In this document: positions 1 through 9,417 of the stretch, piece after piece | Layout: each line of letters begins with the position of its first letter | Position numbering within the stretch: the first letter of the stretch is position 1 | Assembly: GCA_965203865.1 (NCBI GenBank) | Contig: OZ241916.1 | Location: 1,240,001 to 1,304,000, forward strand | DNA from: G965200765 sp965203865 | Lineage (GTDB): Bacteria; Pseudomonadota; Gammaproteobacteria; Arenicellales; JAJDZL01 | Direction of reading: 5' to 3' | DNA length: 64,000 nt | The notes under the pieces: model-generated | Databases searched by the model: none | The model's input: the letters and a program-made list of their open reading frames with translations, nothing else | Told to the model about the DNA's origin: nothing | Position numbers and translations under genes: made by a program

Positions 1-777
1 TTGATCTATTGCTCGATTACAGGTTTTGGGCAAACTGGAACAAAGACCAGCATTGCAGCTCATGATTTGAATTATGTGGCGGATTCCGGAATGCTGTCTT
101 TGGGGAAGAGCTATGAATACGGGCCAGCTGTGCCACCGGTCTTGACCGCTGACTTGGCAGCAGGGACCTACCCGGCGATAATGAACATGCTGCTTGCAAT
201 TATTCAAAAGCAGAAAACTGGAGAAGGGGCTTACATTGATATTTCAATGACGGACAACCTGTTTCCGCTAATGTTCTGGGCATTAGGATTGGGATGGGGG
301 TCCGGCGAATGGCCCCAGTATGGGGACCACTTGCTATCTGGAAGGTCGCCGCGCTATCAGGTTTACAAGGCAGCGGATGGCAGGTATATATCAGTTGCGG
401 CTTTGGAAGAACGGTTTTGGAATGAATTTTGCGATGCATTGTCAGTTGACCCGGCCTGCTTGGATGAGATGAATAATCCGCAGGTTGCGTGCAAACAGAT
501 TCAGGATAGAATTTCCTGTAAAACTTCAAAGGAATGGGAGAAAATATTTAACGGGAAAGACGTGTGCGCTGTTGTAGTCAAGACATTGGATGAAGCGATT
601 CAGGATAATCACTATCAAGCCAGAAAGGTGTTCGAAAGACAGGCAATAGACGAGGATGGAAACTTGACTTACGCATTGCCACTCCCAATCGTAAGCAATT
701 TACAAAAAAATTCGAATGTTGCGGACAGAGTTCCGAAACTTGGAGAGGATTCAAACATATTAGATGAACTGGAATGA
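1..777 (+). CDS. CaiB/BaiF family (class III CoA-transferase / acyl-CoA racemase-like), 5' partial
   Basis: This is the C-terminal 258 residues of a family III CoA-transferase. The gene continues upstream of the window, so the TTG at base 1 should not be taken as the start. Near the cut edge are GFGQTG (residues 8-13), AHDLNY (18-25 region) and LTADLAAG (48-55). His21 and Asp51 are 30 residues apart, as are the catalytic His and Asp of alpha-methylacyl-CoA racemases; the Asp also matches the acyl-carrying Asp of formyl-CoA and carnitine CoA-transferases. E. coli CaiB, as I recall it, has Tyr-Asp rather than His-Asp at the first site, so the racemase-like branch is favoured. The stop overlaps the next start by 4 bases (ATGA), implying translational coupling with carnitine dehydrogenase. 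A role in moving CoA on or off carnitine-type acids, or epimerising such thioesters, is inference. Confidence 0.85.
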   Translation: MIYCSITGFGQTGTKTSIAAHDLNYVADSGMLSLGKSYEYGPAVPPVLTADLAAGTYPAIMNMLLAIIQKQKTGEGAYIDISMTDNLFPLMFWALGLGWGSGEWPQYGDHLLSGRSPRYQVYKAADGRYISVAALEERFWNEFCDALSVDPACLDEMNNPQVACKQIQDRISCKTSKEWEKIFNGKDVCAVVVKTLDEAIQDNHYQARKVFERQAIDEDGNLTYALPLPIVSNLQKNSNVADRVPKLGEDSNILDELE

Positions 778-1733
778 CAAGTAAAAAAACAATTGGCCTT
801 GTTGGAACTGGGCTTATCGGATCGGGCTGGGGGGCAAGGTGCCTGGCGAGAGGGCACGATTTGGTTGTATACGACCCTGGTTCTGTAGCTGAAAAAATAT
901 TCAGCAAGAACTTGGAAAATGCGTGGTTTGCTCTGGAACGATTGGGGTTCGACAGAAATATGGCGGGCAGCTGGAATTTTGTGGATGATTTGGAAGAACT
1001 GTGCTCAACCAGTGATTTTATTCAAGAGAGCACACCGGAAAATATTGAGTTGAAGCGTCGAATTCACTTTGACATGGACAGGCATGCTCCTCCAGCAGTG
1101 ATTATTGCTTCAAGTTCTTCTGGCTTGTTGCCAAGCGAGATTCAGGAGGGTGTGCAGAATCCAGAACGAATCGTGATTGGCCATCCTTTTAATCCTGTGT
1201 ATTTATTGCCCTTGGTTGAAATCGTGAAAGGCTTGAATACATCTGAAGAAACCGCGTTATCGGCAAAGGAGTTTTACTTGTCCATAGGGATGTATCCTCT
1301 TATGGTGAAAAAGGAAATTGAAGGCTATATATCCGACCGCTTGCAAGAGGCAGTGTGGCGCGAAGCACTTCATCTGATTGCCGACGGTGTAGCCAGTACG
1401 AAGGATATTGATGATGCGATTGTTTACGGCCCCGGTTTGCGCTGGGCAATTATGGGAGTGTGTTTAACTTTTCATTTGGCAGGTGGTCAGGACGGTATGC
1501 GACATATGCTTGAGCAATTTGGGCCCGCCCTGGAACTGCCGTGGACGCATCTGAAAGCACCGGAATTGACGGATAAACTGATTGATAGAATGGTAGAGGG
1601 AACTCAATCACAGGCAGAAAATCAGTCTGTTCAAGAACTTGAACAACTGCGCGACAATTGTTTGATTGAGATTCTTCAAGTGCTAAAAAAGTACGACTAT
1701 TCTGCTGGACAAGTCAATACGGGTCCAATCTAA
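774..1733 (+). CDS. lcdH: L-carnitine 3-dehydrogenase
   Basis: This NAD-dependent enzyme oxidises L-carnitine to 3-dehydrocarnitine, the entry step of the aerobic route to glycine betaine. The 319-residue protein has the 3-hydroxyacyl-CoA dehydrogenase fold. It begins with a Rossmann G-T-G-L-I-G at residues 11-16, has an acidic Asp about 20 residues later (VVYDPG), the FIQES segment near 82-86, the SSSSG run near 113-117 and HPFNP at 137-141. The C-terminal half (ISDRLQEAVWREALHL, then GPGLRWAIMG) follows the characterised Pseudomonas carnitine dehydrogenases closely as I remember them, and differs from ordinary FadB-type enzymes. It overlaps the preceding CaiB/BaiF gene by 4 bases. The dehydrocarnitine-cleaving enzyme is not in the window. 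A general hydroxyacyl-CoA dehydrogenase is the weaker alternative. Confidence 0.88.
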   Translation: MTSKKTIGLVGTGLIGSGWGARCLARGHDLVVYDPGSVAEKIFSKNLENAWFALERLGFDRNMAGSWNFVDDLEELCSTSDFIQESTPENIELKRRIHFDMDRHAPPAVIIASSSSGLLPSEIQEGVQNPERIVIGHPFNPVYLLPLVEIVKGLNTSEETALSAKEFYLSIGMYPLMVKKEIEGYISDRLQEAVWREALHLIADGVASTKDIDDAIVYGPGLRWAIMGVCLTFHLAGGQDGMRHMLEQFGPALELPWTHLKAPELTDKLIDRMVEGTQSQAENQSVQELEQLRDNCLIEILQVLKKYDYSAGQVNTGPI

Positions 1734-1781
1734 CTTTGTTGATTTAGGGACTAGTGCTCTTCCTGCCTGAACCTTTATAAG

Positions 1782-3866
1782 TTGCAAACAACGATTACAA
1801 ATAACAGAGTAAAGGCTCTGAAGGGGCTGTTTCAGGCTCAAACAGTCGCCGTCGTTGGCGGTGAAGAAGCGCGGCAAGCGGTTTGCCAATGTGACCAGTT
1901 AGATTTCAGTGGAACAATCTGGGCGGTCAACCCGAATCGCGAGAGTTTGGAAGGCAGAACTTGCTTCCGGTCCATACAGGATTTACCATCAGCACCCGAT
2001 GCTGCATTCATTGCAGTTCCCCGGGAATCCACCATTGAAGCGGTGAAGCAGTTTTCCGCAATGGGTACGCACGGTGTTGTTTGCTACGCTTCCGGGTTTG
2101 CTGAAGTTGGAAGAGAAGGTGTTGAATTTCAGAACCGGCTGGTTGAAGCCGTAGGCGATATGGCACTGGTTGGACCGAATTGCTACGGTGTATTGAATTA
2201 CCTGGATGGGCTTGCACTTTGGCCAGACCAGCAAGGAGGGAAGCGGTGCGAGCGTGGTGTGGCCATAATTAGCCAAAGTGGAAATATTTCCATCAACTTT
2301 ACAATGCAAAGACGCGGGGTTCCAATTGCATACCTGATTTCTACCGGAAACATGTCTGGTGCCAAGATTCATGACTATGTATTTGGAATGCTTGATGACC
2401 CTAGAGTTACAGCAATCGGACTGTATCTTGAAGGATTTTCCGATGCGGTAGCACTGTCGGAAGCAGTGTTGGCGGCCTTGCAACAAAAAGTGCCGGTTGT
2501 AGTACTTGAATCCGGTCATTCAAAAATTGGTGCAGAGGTAACCCGAAGCCATTCAAGTTCTTTGAGCGGCAAGAAAGAATTGAGCCGGGCGTTTTATGAT
2601 AGATATGGAATTATTTCCGTTGACACCATTCCCCAATTTTTGGAAACATTGAAATTTTTGTCGATTATTTCGCCATTGCAGGACAAGTCAATTGCTACGA
2701 TTAGCTGTTCTGGTGGCGAAGCTGCCTTGATGGCAGACTTGGCTGATAAATACGGACTTGATTTTGCACTGTTTACGGATGAGCAGAAACAGAAATTGCG
2801 CGATGTATTGGGGGACAGGGTAGTCGTTGCAAATCCGCTGGATTATCACACCTATATTTGGGGAAATGGAGAAGAGCAAAAAAAATGCTTTCAAGCAGTT
2901 TTTGAAGGTTCGCAATCAATTACAGTTAAAGCGTTTGACTATCCCAATGCTGACGCTTGCGATTCGAGTTCTTGGGATAGAGCACTGGATGCTGTGGTCA
3001 AATCAAAATTAGCAGCCGAAGCAAATGTCGTGGTTGTCTCTTCCATGCACGAGAACACTTCTGAGTCAATGCAAAACTTGCTGATTGAACACGGAATTGC
3101 CCCCATGCTGGGAATGGACGAGTGTTTTCGGGCAATAGTTATGTCTGCGCATTTTGGTTTCAAATGTCGTGTGGCGAATGAAATTGGGGTACTGCCGCCA
3201 TTGCCGAAGCGAATTATGGGAAATGTCGTTGGCCAAACCGAGTATCAATCAAAACAGGATTTGGTAAAGTTTGGAGTGCCTGTTGTTCAAGGTCGTGAGG
3301 TTTTGGAAAGCAGCGATGCTGAAAAAGTTGCAAGTGAAATTGGCTTTCCTGTTGCTGTGAAGGGTTCGTCAACTGAAATCATACACAAAACCGATGCCAA
3401 CGCAGTTCACCTGAACTTGAATACAGAGGAAGAAGTCAGGTTTGCAGTGAAATCAATGGAAGGCGTAGTGGACAAGTTTTTGGTGGAGTCCATGGCACCT
3501 TCTCCTTATCTGGAAATGTTCATCGGAGTTCGATACGATGAAAATTTTGGGTTTGTGTTGATTATTGGAGCGGGAGGCACTTTGGTGGAACTGGTTCAAG
3601 ATTCGGTTGTATTGATATTTCCGTTTGACAGAAGTGACATTCTGCAGGCTATTGGACAATTAAAAATTGGCAAGTTGCTTGAGGGCTATCGAGGGTCAAC
3701 TGGCGATACGAATGCTGTCATACAGGTAGTTGAATCAATTGTATTGTATGTTGAGAAAAATGCTGACAGTCTTGTTGAACTGGATTTAAATCCTCTATAC
3801 GTTTATCAAGGGAATGGGGGTGCCATTGCAGTGGATGCCTATATACAACGAATTGAATCCAATTAA
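1782..3866 (+). CDS. Acyl-CoA synthetase, NDP-forming (fused alpha-beta)
   Basis: This 694-residue protein has the order of fused ADP-forming acetyl-CoA synthetases: an N-terminal CoA-binding Rossmann domain (about 10-130, starting QTVAVVGGEE), succinyl-CoA-ligase-like flavodoxin domains (about 145-450, with ISQSGNI), and a C-terminal ATP-grasp domain (about 470-690, with FPVAVKGSS and EIIHKTD). The phospho-His region is present as RSHSSSLSG, where the family usually has SHTGxLAG. It would make an acyl-CoA from a free acid with ATP. Next to carnitine dehydrogenase and CaiD, a crotonobetaine, butyrobetaine or related substrate is plausible but not shown. The start is a TTG at 1782 with a poor ribosome site; no in-frame ATG lies nearby. 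It sits 48 bases after lcdH. Confidence 0.85.
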   Translation: MQTTITNNRVKALKGLFQAQTVAVVGGEEARQAVCQCDQLDFSGTIWAVNPNRESLEGRTCFRSIQDLPSAPDAAFIAVPRESTIEAVKQFSAMGTHGVVCYASGFAEVGREGVEFQNRLVEAVGDMALVGPNCYGVLNYLDGLALWPDQQGGKRCERGVAIISQSGNISINFTMQRRGVPIAYLISTGNMSGAKIHDYVFGMLDDPRVTAIGLYLEGFSDAVALSEAVLAALQQKVPVVVLESGHSKIGAEVTRSHSSSLSGKKELSRAFYDRYGIISVDTIPQFLETLKFLSIISPLQDKSIATISCSGGEAALMADLADKYGLDFALFTDEQKQKLRDVLGDRVVVANPLDYHTYIWGNGEEQKKCFQAVFEGSQSITVKAFDYPNADACDSSSWDRALDAVVKSKLAAEANVVVVSSMHENTSESMQNLLIEHGIAPMLGMDECFRAIVMSAHFGFKCRVANEIGVLPPLPKRIMGNVVGQTEYQSKQDLVKFGVPVVQGREVLESSDAEKVASEIGFPVAVKGSSTEIIHKTDANAVHLNLNTEEEVRFAVKSMEGVVDKFLVESMAPSPYLEMFIGVRYDENFGFVLIIGAGGTLVELVQDSVVLIFPFDRSDILQAIGQLKIGKLLEGYRGSTGDTNAVIQVVESIVLYVEKNADSLVELDLNPLYVYQGNGGAIAVDAYIQRIESN

Positions 3867-3929
3867 GTTGACCCGTTAATCTTGAACGCTTGCAAGAATT
3901 TTCTGAGCTGATATTTCGCCAGTCGGTAG

Positions 3930-5123
3930 ATGGCATTGGCCATTAACTTTCATCATCCGTTTGTAATTGCCCTCGGCGGATTTCTTGCGCTTGCAATTGC
4001 TATTGGAATTGGGCGATTTGTATATACCCCGATTCTTCCTTACATGGTGGCTGGCCTTGAAATTGGGCGTACTGAAGCAGGACTAATCGCATCTGCGAAT
4101 TTTCTGGGCTATCTGGTTGGTGCACTTGTTGCGGCAGTGAGAGTGATGCCAGGTAGTCGGAGATATTGGTTGATTAGTGCGCTCCTGGTAAGTGTAGCCA
4201 GCACCGTAGCCATGGGATTTTTTGGTTCCATGGGAGCTTTTCTTGTATTGCGTTTTGCAGGCGGTGTTGCAAGTGCATTCGTACTAATATTCGCATCTGC
4301 AATTGTTCTGGACCAGCTAAGTTTGCTCCGTCGACCTGATTGGATGTCAATGCTTTATGCAGGTGTTGGCGGTGGAATTGCACTATCTTCAATAATTGTA
4401 TTTGTAGTTTCTTCCATAGAAGAGAGTTGGCGACCGTTGTGGCTCATCAGTGGTGTGGCTGCACTCATCATTTTGATTCCTGCATGGTGGCTTCTCCCGC
4501 TCAAAAAGAAAAGCATGTCCGACAGTACTGATACCAATGCCAGTAGTCGTATCAAGTCTTCAAGAGACAGCTCAAGTGGATGGCGTTTAGTAACTGCATA
4601 TGGACTGTTTGGCTTCGGCTACATCATCACAGCGACTTTTGTGTCCGACTTGGTTCGGACTAATCCGTCTTTGAATCTCTTTGAGCATCTGGTGTGGCTT
4701 ATGGTTGGATTAACTGCTGCACCGTCTGTTGTTCTTTGGGCTTGGGTTGGCAAACACTGGGGAACCAATCGTGCGTTTGCAATTGCTTGCATCGTAGAGG
4801 CAATCGGCGTGGCGATAAGCGCAGCTAGCAGCAATATATTTCTACTGTTGCTGGCAGCAAGTCTGCTTGGAGGAACATTCATGGGAATAACTGCACTCGG
4901 CCTTGTGAGTGCCAGAATCCAGTTTGCTGACAATGTGCGTCGCGGTCTTGCCCTGATGACAGCTTCATTCGGTTTGGGACAGATGATTGGCCCCTTGTGT
5001 GCTGGTGTACTCTATGACTCGCTGGGAAGCTACCTTATGCCGTCTTTGCTTGCATCAATCGCCTTGATAATCGCAAGTGCTCTTGTTTTTCAAAAAACTG
5101 ATAGAGTAGCAAGTACGGTTTAG
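3930..5123 (+). CDS. MFS transporter, YbfB/YjiJ-like
   Basis: This 397-residue, strongly hydrophobic protein has about 12 predicted membrane segments and no large soluble domain, apart from a short polar loop near residues 195-215 (KKKSMSDSTD and following) that fits the central loop of a major facilitator. The first segment carries IGIGRFVYTPILPYM, the signature of the YbfB/YjiJ group of inner-membrane MFS proteins. It lies 63 bases behind the acyl-CoA synthetase and ahead of caiD, so import of a carnitine-related compound or export of a by-product is a reasonable guess. Substrates of this group are largely unknown, and the sequence does not decide direction. Confidence 0.85.
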   Translation: MALAINFHHPFVIALGGFLALAIAIGIGRFVYTPILPYMVAGLEIGRTEAGLIASANFLGYLVGALVAAVRVMPGSRRYWLISALLVSVASTVAMGFFGSMGAFLVLRFAGGVASAFVLIFASAIVLDQLSLLRRPDWMSMLYAGVGGGIALSSIIVFVVSSIEESWRPLWLISGVAALIILIPAWWLLPLKKKSMSDSTDTNASSRIKSSRDSSSGWRLVTAYGLFGFGYIITATFVSDLVRTNPSLNLFEHLVWLMVGLTAAPSVVLWAWVGKHWGTNRAFAIACIVEAIGVAISAASSNIFLLLLAASLLGGTFMGITALGLVSARIQFADNVRRGLALMTASFGLGQMIGPLCAGVLYDSLGSYLMPSLLASIALIIASALVFQKTDRVASTV

Positions 5124-5280
5124 GGGTAGTGTTTGCAATTGATAAATCCACTCCTATTTTGGGGATAGCAATCTCGTTCTGCAATAAAAATTTTGCAATC
5201 AAACCTTGCAATATGAACATATAATATTCATTTTACAATGTTAAAATTAATTTTCTGTTTTTGATTTATAATTTTTGACA

Positions 5281-6546
5281 ATGGAATTAGATCGACACAC
5301 TTACAATATTGTTAATGTGGCATTAATGAGACAAGCCACTGTCGCGTTGCTCGGACCTCGGCAGGTAGGGAAAACTACTTTAGCGCAAAAGCTTGCTAAA
5401 GAGCAAGAAAACCTCTATTTAGATCTTCAAGATCCTGGCAATGTTGCGATGTTGTCCGAGCCATTGGAATTATTCAATTACTATCAAGATAGACTAGTCA
5501 TTTTGGATGAAGTTCATTTGGTTCCAGAAATTTTCAAATTTTTAAAAATTTCGGTTGACAGAGGAAGACTGGCAGGCAATCGTAATGGTCGATTTTTGAT
5601 ACTGGGTTCAGCTTCGATAGATATAGTCAATCAGTCAAGTGAAAGCCTTGCTGGAAGAATTGAATTTGTCAACTTGCATCCGTTCAGTGTTTTGGAAGTG
5701 TCATCAATCAAAATGCAATTAAAACTTGCTATAGATATAGCTAGTCCAGCCTATGCTTTGAACTTGGAACAGCATGATAGAAAAGTTAAAAATCTTTGGA
5801 TTCGTGGTGGGTTTCCAGATAGCTATTTTGCAAAAGACGATGTTGAAAGTTCTATTTATCGAACTAATTTTATCCAGACATATCTGGAACGGGATATTTT
5901 GCAATTCGGATTCAAGTACCCTGCATTGGTGTTGAGGTCACTATGGACTATGCTTGCCCATAACCAAGGACAGACAGTAAGTATATCCAAATTGGCTTCA
6001 AGCCTTTCAATTAGTACGACCACTGTGTACCGTTATATTGATTTGCTGGAAAAGTTACTATTGATCAGAAGACTTCATCCGTATCATGGAAATGTGAAAA
6101 AGAGACTCGTAAAGTCTCCAAAATTCTACATACGAGACAGTGGTATTTTGCATTCTCTACTAGGAATAACGACTTTTTCAGAATTGTTGTCACACCCGGT
6201 TGCAGGCCCGAGTTGGGAAGGGTTTGTAATTGAAAATCTGTTGAATGTTGCCCCATGGAATACAAATGCCAGTTTTTTTCGAACATCGGCTGGTGCTGAA
6301 ATAGATTTGGTGGTTGAAATTCCAGCAATAAACGAAGTTTGGGCAATTGAGATAAAGCGCAGTTCGCCCAAAACAGTATCAAAAGGATTTCACTACGCCA
6401 GAAAGGATGTAAATCCAGACAGGTCATTTGTAGTGCATTCGGGTGAAGCCAGATACCCTCTGTCGAATGGAATTGAAGCAATTGGCGTTATTGGGATGAC
6501 TTCACTGCTCCAGCTTCAAAACTTGAAATACGCTAGAACTGATTAG
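5281..6546 (+). CDS. AAA-type ATPase with DUF4143 domain
   Basis: This 421-residue protein is an AAA_14 plus DUF4143 ATPase. Walker A is GPRQVGKTT (about 25-33) and Walker B is VILDEVH (about 78-84). A winged-helix-like region (KLASSLSISTTTVYRYI) lies near 240-256. The DUF4143 part ends with a GAEIDLV...WAIEIKRSS pattern that resembles a PD-(D/E)xK nuclease core. I take ATG 5281 rather than TTG 5275. A TATAAT at 5267-5272 lies only 8 bases before the ATG, so the mRNA could be nearly leaderless. The family is widespread and often carried in accessory DNA, but its role is not established. The gene and its upstream 150 bases are more AT-rich than the catabolic genes on either side and split the carnitine group, which suggests insertion. 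Confidence 0.85.
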   Translation: MELDRHTYNIVNVALMRQATVALLGPRQVGKTTLAQKLAKEQENLYLDLQDPGNVAMLSEPLELFNYYQDRLVILDEVHLVPEIFKFLKISVDRGRLAGNRNGRFLILGSASIDIVNQSSESLAGRIEFVNLHPFSVLEVSSIKMQLKLAIDIASPAYALNLEQHDRKVKNLWIRGGFPDSYFAKDDVESSIYRTNFIQTYLERDILQFGFKYPALVLRSLWTMLAHNQGQTVSISKLASSLSISTTTVYRYIDLLEKLLLIRRLHPYHGNVKKRLVKSPKFYIRDSGILHSLLGITTFSELLSHPVAGPSWEGFVIENLLNVAPWNTNASFFRTSAGAEIDLVVEIPAINEVWAIEIKRSSPKTVSKGFHYARKDVNPDRSFVVHSGEARYPLSNGIEAIGVIGMTSLLQLQNLKYARTD

Positions 6547-6655
6547 TGAGCCCCTAACTGTCAATTCATCGTATACTTGCCTCGCTAAATCAAGTTCGGA
6601 GTGAAATCAAGTTTACTATTCATGAAATTTATAACATGCAAGCGGGTTTCGGAAA

Positions 6656-7441
6656 ATGAGCGAAGACGTTAAAGTTGTTAAAAATAATGCTGTGCTGGAA
6701 GTAACCATAGACCGTCCAAAGGCGAACGCTATTAATGTCGCAGTCAGCCAAGAATTGGGTGAAATATTTTGTGAATTTCGGGATGACCCGGATTTGCGGA
6801 TTGCAATCATTACCGGGTCGGGTGAAAAGTTTTTTTCTGCAGGCTGGGACCTCAAGGATGTAGCGACAGGCGAAGCCAGTTTTGACGATGACTACGGTCG
6901 CGGGGGATTTGCAGGCTTAACGGAGTTGCATGACCTGAACAAGCCTGTTATTGCAGCAGTGAATGGAATGGCAGTAGGTGGAGGGTTTGAAATCGCTCTC
7001 TCTTGCGACCTGATCGTTGCTGCTGAGCATGCAGAGTTTTTTCTTCCAGAAATTTCTGTCGGTGTTGTAGCTGATGCAGCAACTTTCCGGTTGCCCCGAA
7101 GAATTCCTCGTGCGGTAGCAGTAGAAATGCTAATGACAGGAAGGCGCATGCCAGCAGAAGAAGCGTATCGCTGGGGATTGGTCAATCGGGTTGTTTCAAT
7201 TGAACAACTTATGGACACTGCGCACGAGTTTGCCCGGACTATTGCCGACGGCGCCCCAATTGTGGTGAGTGCAATCAAGGAAATGCTTCGGGAGACAGAA
7301 AATGTCAAGCTTGAAGATTGCTACAGAATGTTGCAGGGCGGAGAATTCAAAGGTTACCAGGAGATGTTGGGGTCGCAAGATGCCATGGAAGGGCCGAAGT
7401 CTTTTGCAGAAAAGCGAGAGCCGAACTGGAAAGGAAATTGA
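6656..7441 (+). CDS. caiD: Crotonobetainyl-CoA hydratase (carnitinyl-CoA dehydratase)
   Basis: This crotonase-superfamily enzyme interconverts crotonobetainyl-CoA and L-carnitinyl-CoA. The 261-residue length equals E. coli CaiD, and many stretches match it closely as I recall it: DRPKANAI (19-26), GEKFFSAGWDLK (56-67), GGFAGLTE (83-90) and the C-terminal AEKREPNWKGN. The two catalytic glutamates are present: Glu112 in GGGFEIAL and Glu132 in FLPEISVG, the positions of E. coli Glu111 and Glu131 after a one-residue insertion. The identification is therefore more specific than generic enoyl-CoA hydratase. It lies 110 bases downstream of the AAA ATPase and is probably transcribed separately. With lcdH upstream it supports a carnitine/crotonobetaine pathway. 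Confidence 0.9.
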   Translation: MSEDVKVVKNNAVLEVTIDRPKANAINVAVSQELGEIFCEFRDDPDLRIAIITGSGEKFFSAGWDLKDVATGEASFDDDYGRGGFAGLTELHDLNKPVIAAVNGMAVGGGFEIALSCDLIVAAEHAEFFLPEISVGVVADAATFRLPRRIPRAVAVEMLMTGRRMPAEEAYRWGLVNRVVSIEQLMDTAHEFARTIADGAPIVVSAIKEMLRETENVKLEDCYRMLQGGEFKGYQEMLGSQDAMEGPKSFAEKREPNWKGN

Positions 7442-7635
7442 AGCGGCTTGTATTTGAAGCAGGTTGTTCGATGATAAAATAGCTGCGGAAATAAAAAAGT
7501 GTTAACAGGCAATGATTTCATCAATGCAATCAACTAATTAATACAAAATAATTTCAGTTGTGGTAAAGTAACATGTCCCAGATGTGGTTAACGATAACAA
7601 CTTAATTGTGGAATTTGCATAAAGAGGCAGAACAA

Positions 7636-8508
7636 ATGGTAAAGAAAGCAGATGGCGAAATACTTGAAGAATGGCAAGTTGGTTCAAACGTAGAATTTGG
7701 TGAAACCAACACTTACCCAGAAAAACTAAAGAGAAAGGAGTATGAGCGGCAAAAGGCGGCGCTTCAGGTAGAGTTGGTAAAAGCCCAAAATTGGGTTAAA
7801 GATAACAAGCAAAAAGTAGTCATATTGTTTGAAGGTCGCGATGCAGCCGGAAAGGGCGGCGCAATCAAGCGTTTTACGGAGCATCTAAACCCTCGTGTTG
7901 CAAGGGTAGTGGCATTGCCGAAACCAGGAGAAAAGGAAGTTGGTCAATGGTTTTTTCAGCGTTATATTGAACATCTTCCCACAGCCGGGGAAATGGCTCT
8001 GTTCGACAGGTCCTGGTACAACCGCGCAGGAGTAGAAAAAGTAATGGGATTCTGCAATCGGGTTGAATACCTTGAATTCATGAGACAGACACCTTCACTT
8101 GAGCGTATGCTGGTAGATAGCGGCATATTTTTGTTCAAGTACTGGTTTTCTGTTAGCCAGGAGGAACAGCGTAATAGATTTGAATCGCGCGAACATAATC
8201 CTCTGAAAAGGTGGAAGTTAAGTCCAATTGACCAGGAATCTCTGAATCTATGGGAACAGTATACAGAAGCCAAGGAAACAATGTTTTTCTACACAGATAC
8301 CCGGGATGCCCCATGGACAGTAATTCGTTCGAATGACAAGAAAAGGGCGCGTTTGAATTGCATGAGGCACTTTTTAACCAACATAGATTATCCGGGAAAA
8401 GACCACGAAGTGGTGATTCCGCCGGACCCAAAAATTGTCGGGCAAGTCAGGAATATATTCAATGTTGAGTCAGGTGCAGATTTAGGGAATATGCCTGTCA
8501 ACTTATAG
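7636..8508 (+). CDS. ppk2: Polyphosphate kinase 2
   Basis: PPK2 transfers phosphate between polyphosphate and nucleotides. The family signature is clear: Walker A in FEGRDAAGKGGAIKRF (about 65-80), the lid/Walker B region FDRSWYNRAGVEKVMGF (about 138-154), and the FSVSQEEQRNRFESR and PLKRWKLSP segments typical of single-domain PPK2 enzymes that act on nucleoside diphosphates. I choose ATG 7636 because AAAGAGG sits 8 bases upstream; an in-frame TTG at 7606 would add ten residues. The protein is then 290 residues, normal for a one-domain PPK2. It stands alone, convergent with the EutA-like gene 15 bases away, and seems unrelated to the catabolic genes. Whether ADP or GDP is preferred cannot be read from the sequence. 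Confidence 0.92.
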   Translation: MVKKADGEILEEWQVGSNVEFGETNTYPEKLKRKEYERQKAALQVELVKAQNWVKDNKQKVVILFEGRDAAGKGGAIKRFTEHLNPRVARVVALPKPGEKEVGQWFFQRYIEHLPTAGEMALFDRSWYNRAGVEKVMGFCNRVEYLEFMRQTPSLERMLVDSGIFLFKYWFSVSQEEQRNRFESREHNPLKRWKLSPIDQESLNLWEQYTEAKETMFFYTDTRDAPWTVIRSNDKKRARLNCMRHFLTNIDYPGKDHEVVIPPDPKIVGQVRNIFNVESGADLGNMPVNL

Positions 8509-8523
8509 TTTTTGAAGTTGTGT

Positions 8524-9315
8524 CTAAATCGTGTACAAGGAACCAAATTCTGGCCTCTTGTCGTGAACATTAGCAAGCCGAAGGCAGTGCCATGCCAAGG
8601 CGTGGTTGCTTGAAGTAACCGGTTTGCCAATTTCTTCTTCTATTTCTTTTACGATTGATGCTACCCGTAAATTCGTACAAGATACGAAAACTAAATCAAT
8701 GTTATCTGATTGACCCAGTTCAATAGCCGCGTTTTTGATTGACTCTTCAGTAATTCGGGCAGCTTTGTTATCGTCTTCTTCATTGAAGGAGCCAAAAACA
8801 GGAATTCTGAATCCGCTATTTTCCATATATTCAGCGACAGTTTCGTTCACATCTTCACGGTAGGGTGTTAAAACAGCAATATTTTTAGCTCCCAATGCAC
8901 GAAAAGCAGTGAATGCCGCAGTAATTGGGGTTGTATATTTTGCATTGGGTCGCGATTTTCGCATGGCATCAAACACTCGTTGTTCGCCGATCACCATGGA
9001 CGCAGAGGTGCAGCCGAATGCAAATACATCCATCTGTAAATCTTTTAGAATAATTTCGGTGCACTTTGGAATTCGGGCTTCCATTTCTAAAAGTGTTTCA
9101 GGTGTTATCGTTGCCGAATTTTCAATCCGGCTCTCGTAGAATGCAACTCCTTTAATATTCAGCAGAATTCTGAATTCGTGTTCAACGGTTTGGTCGGTAC
9201 CTAGAACAATTACTCCAATGGCTGCACGTTCTGCAATACCACGGTCCAGTGAAAATGGAATATGCGATCGAATAGTTCGATTACTCTGAGAGACAGCCTG
9301 AGCAGGTTGAGCCAT
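8524..9315 (-). CDS. Asp/Glu racemase-fold enzyme, EutA / maleate isomerase-like
   Basis: This 263-residue protein belongs to the maleate isomerase, arylmalonate decarboxylase and EutA branch of the Asp/Glu racemase superfamily. The two active-site cysteines are visible: Cys102 in FGCTSAS and Cys213 in VSCTNLR. The threonines after each Cys and the PITAAFTAFRALG segment (130-142) are typical of the branch. In ectoine-degrading bacteria EutA lies beside other ectoine genes, which are absent here. Its neighbours are a D-amino acid dehydrogenase and RidA, read in the same direction 102 bases upstream, so a role in isomerising an amino or dicarboxylic acid is inferred. Maleate isomerase activity is an alternative. 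Confidence 0.75.
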   Translation of the reverse strand: MAQPAQAVSQSNRTIRSHIPFSLDRGIAERAAIGVIVLGTDQTVEHEFRILLNIKGVAFYESRIENSATITPETLLEMEARIPKCTEIILKDLQMDVFAFGCTSASMVIGEQRVFDAMRKSRPNAKYTTPITAAFTAFRALGAKNIAVLTPYREDVNETVAEYMENSGFRIPVFGSFNEEDDNKAARITEESIKNAAIELGQSDNIDLVFVSCTNLRVASIVKEIEEEIGKPVTSSNHALAWHCLRLANVHDKRPEFGSLYTI

Positions 9316-9417
9316 TGAAATTCTCCAGGATTATTGATTTAACAATTATTGCTATCTTAATGCAAAACACATTTAAGCATTTGGATTTATGAACCTCTGA
9401 AAATTTAAGAATCAGTA

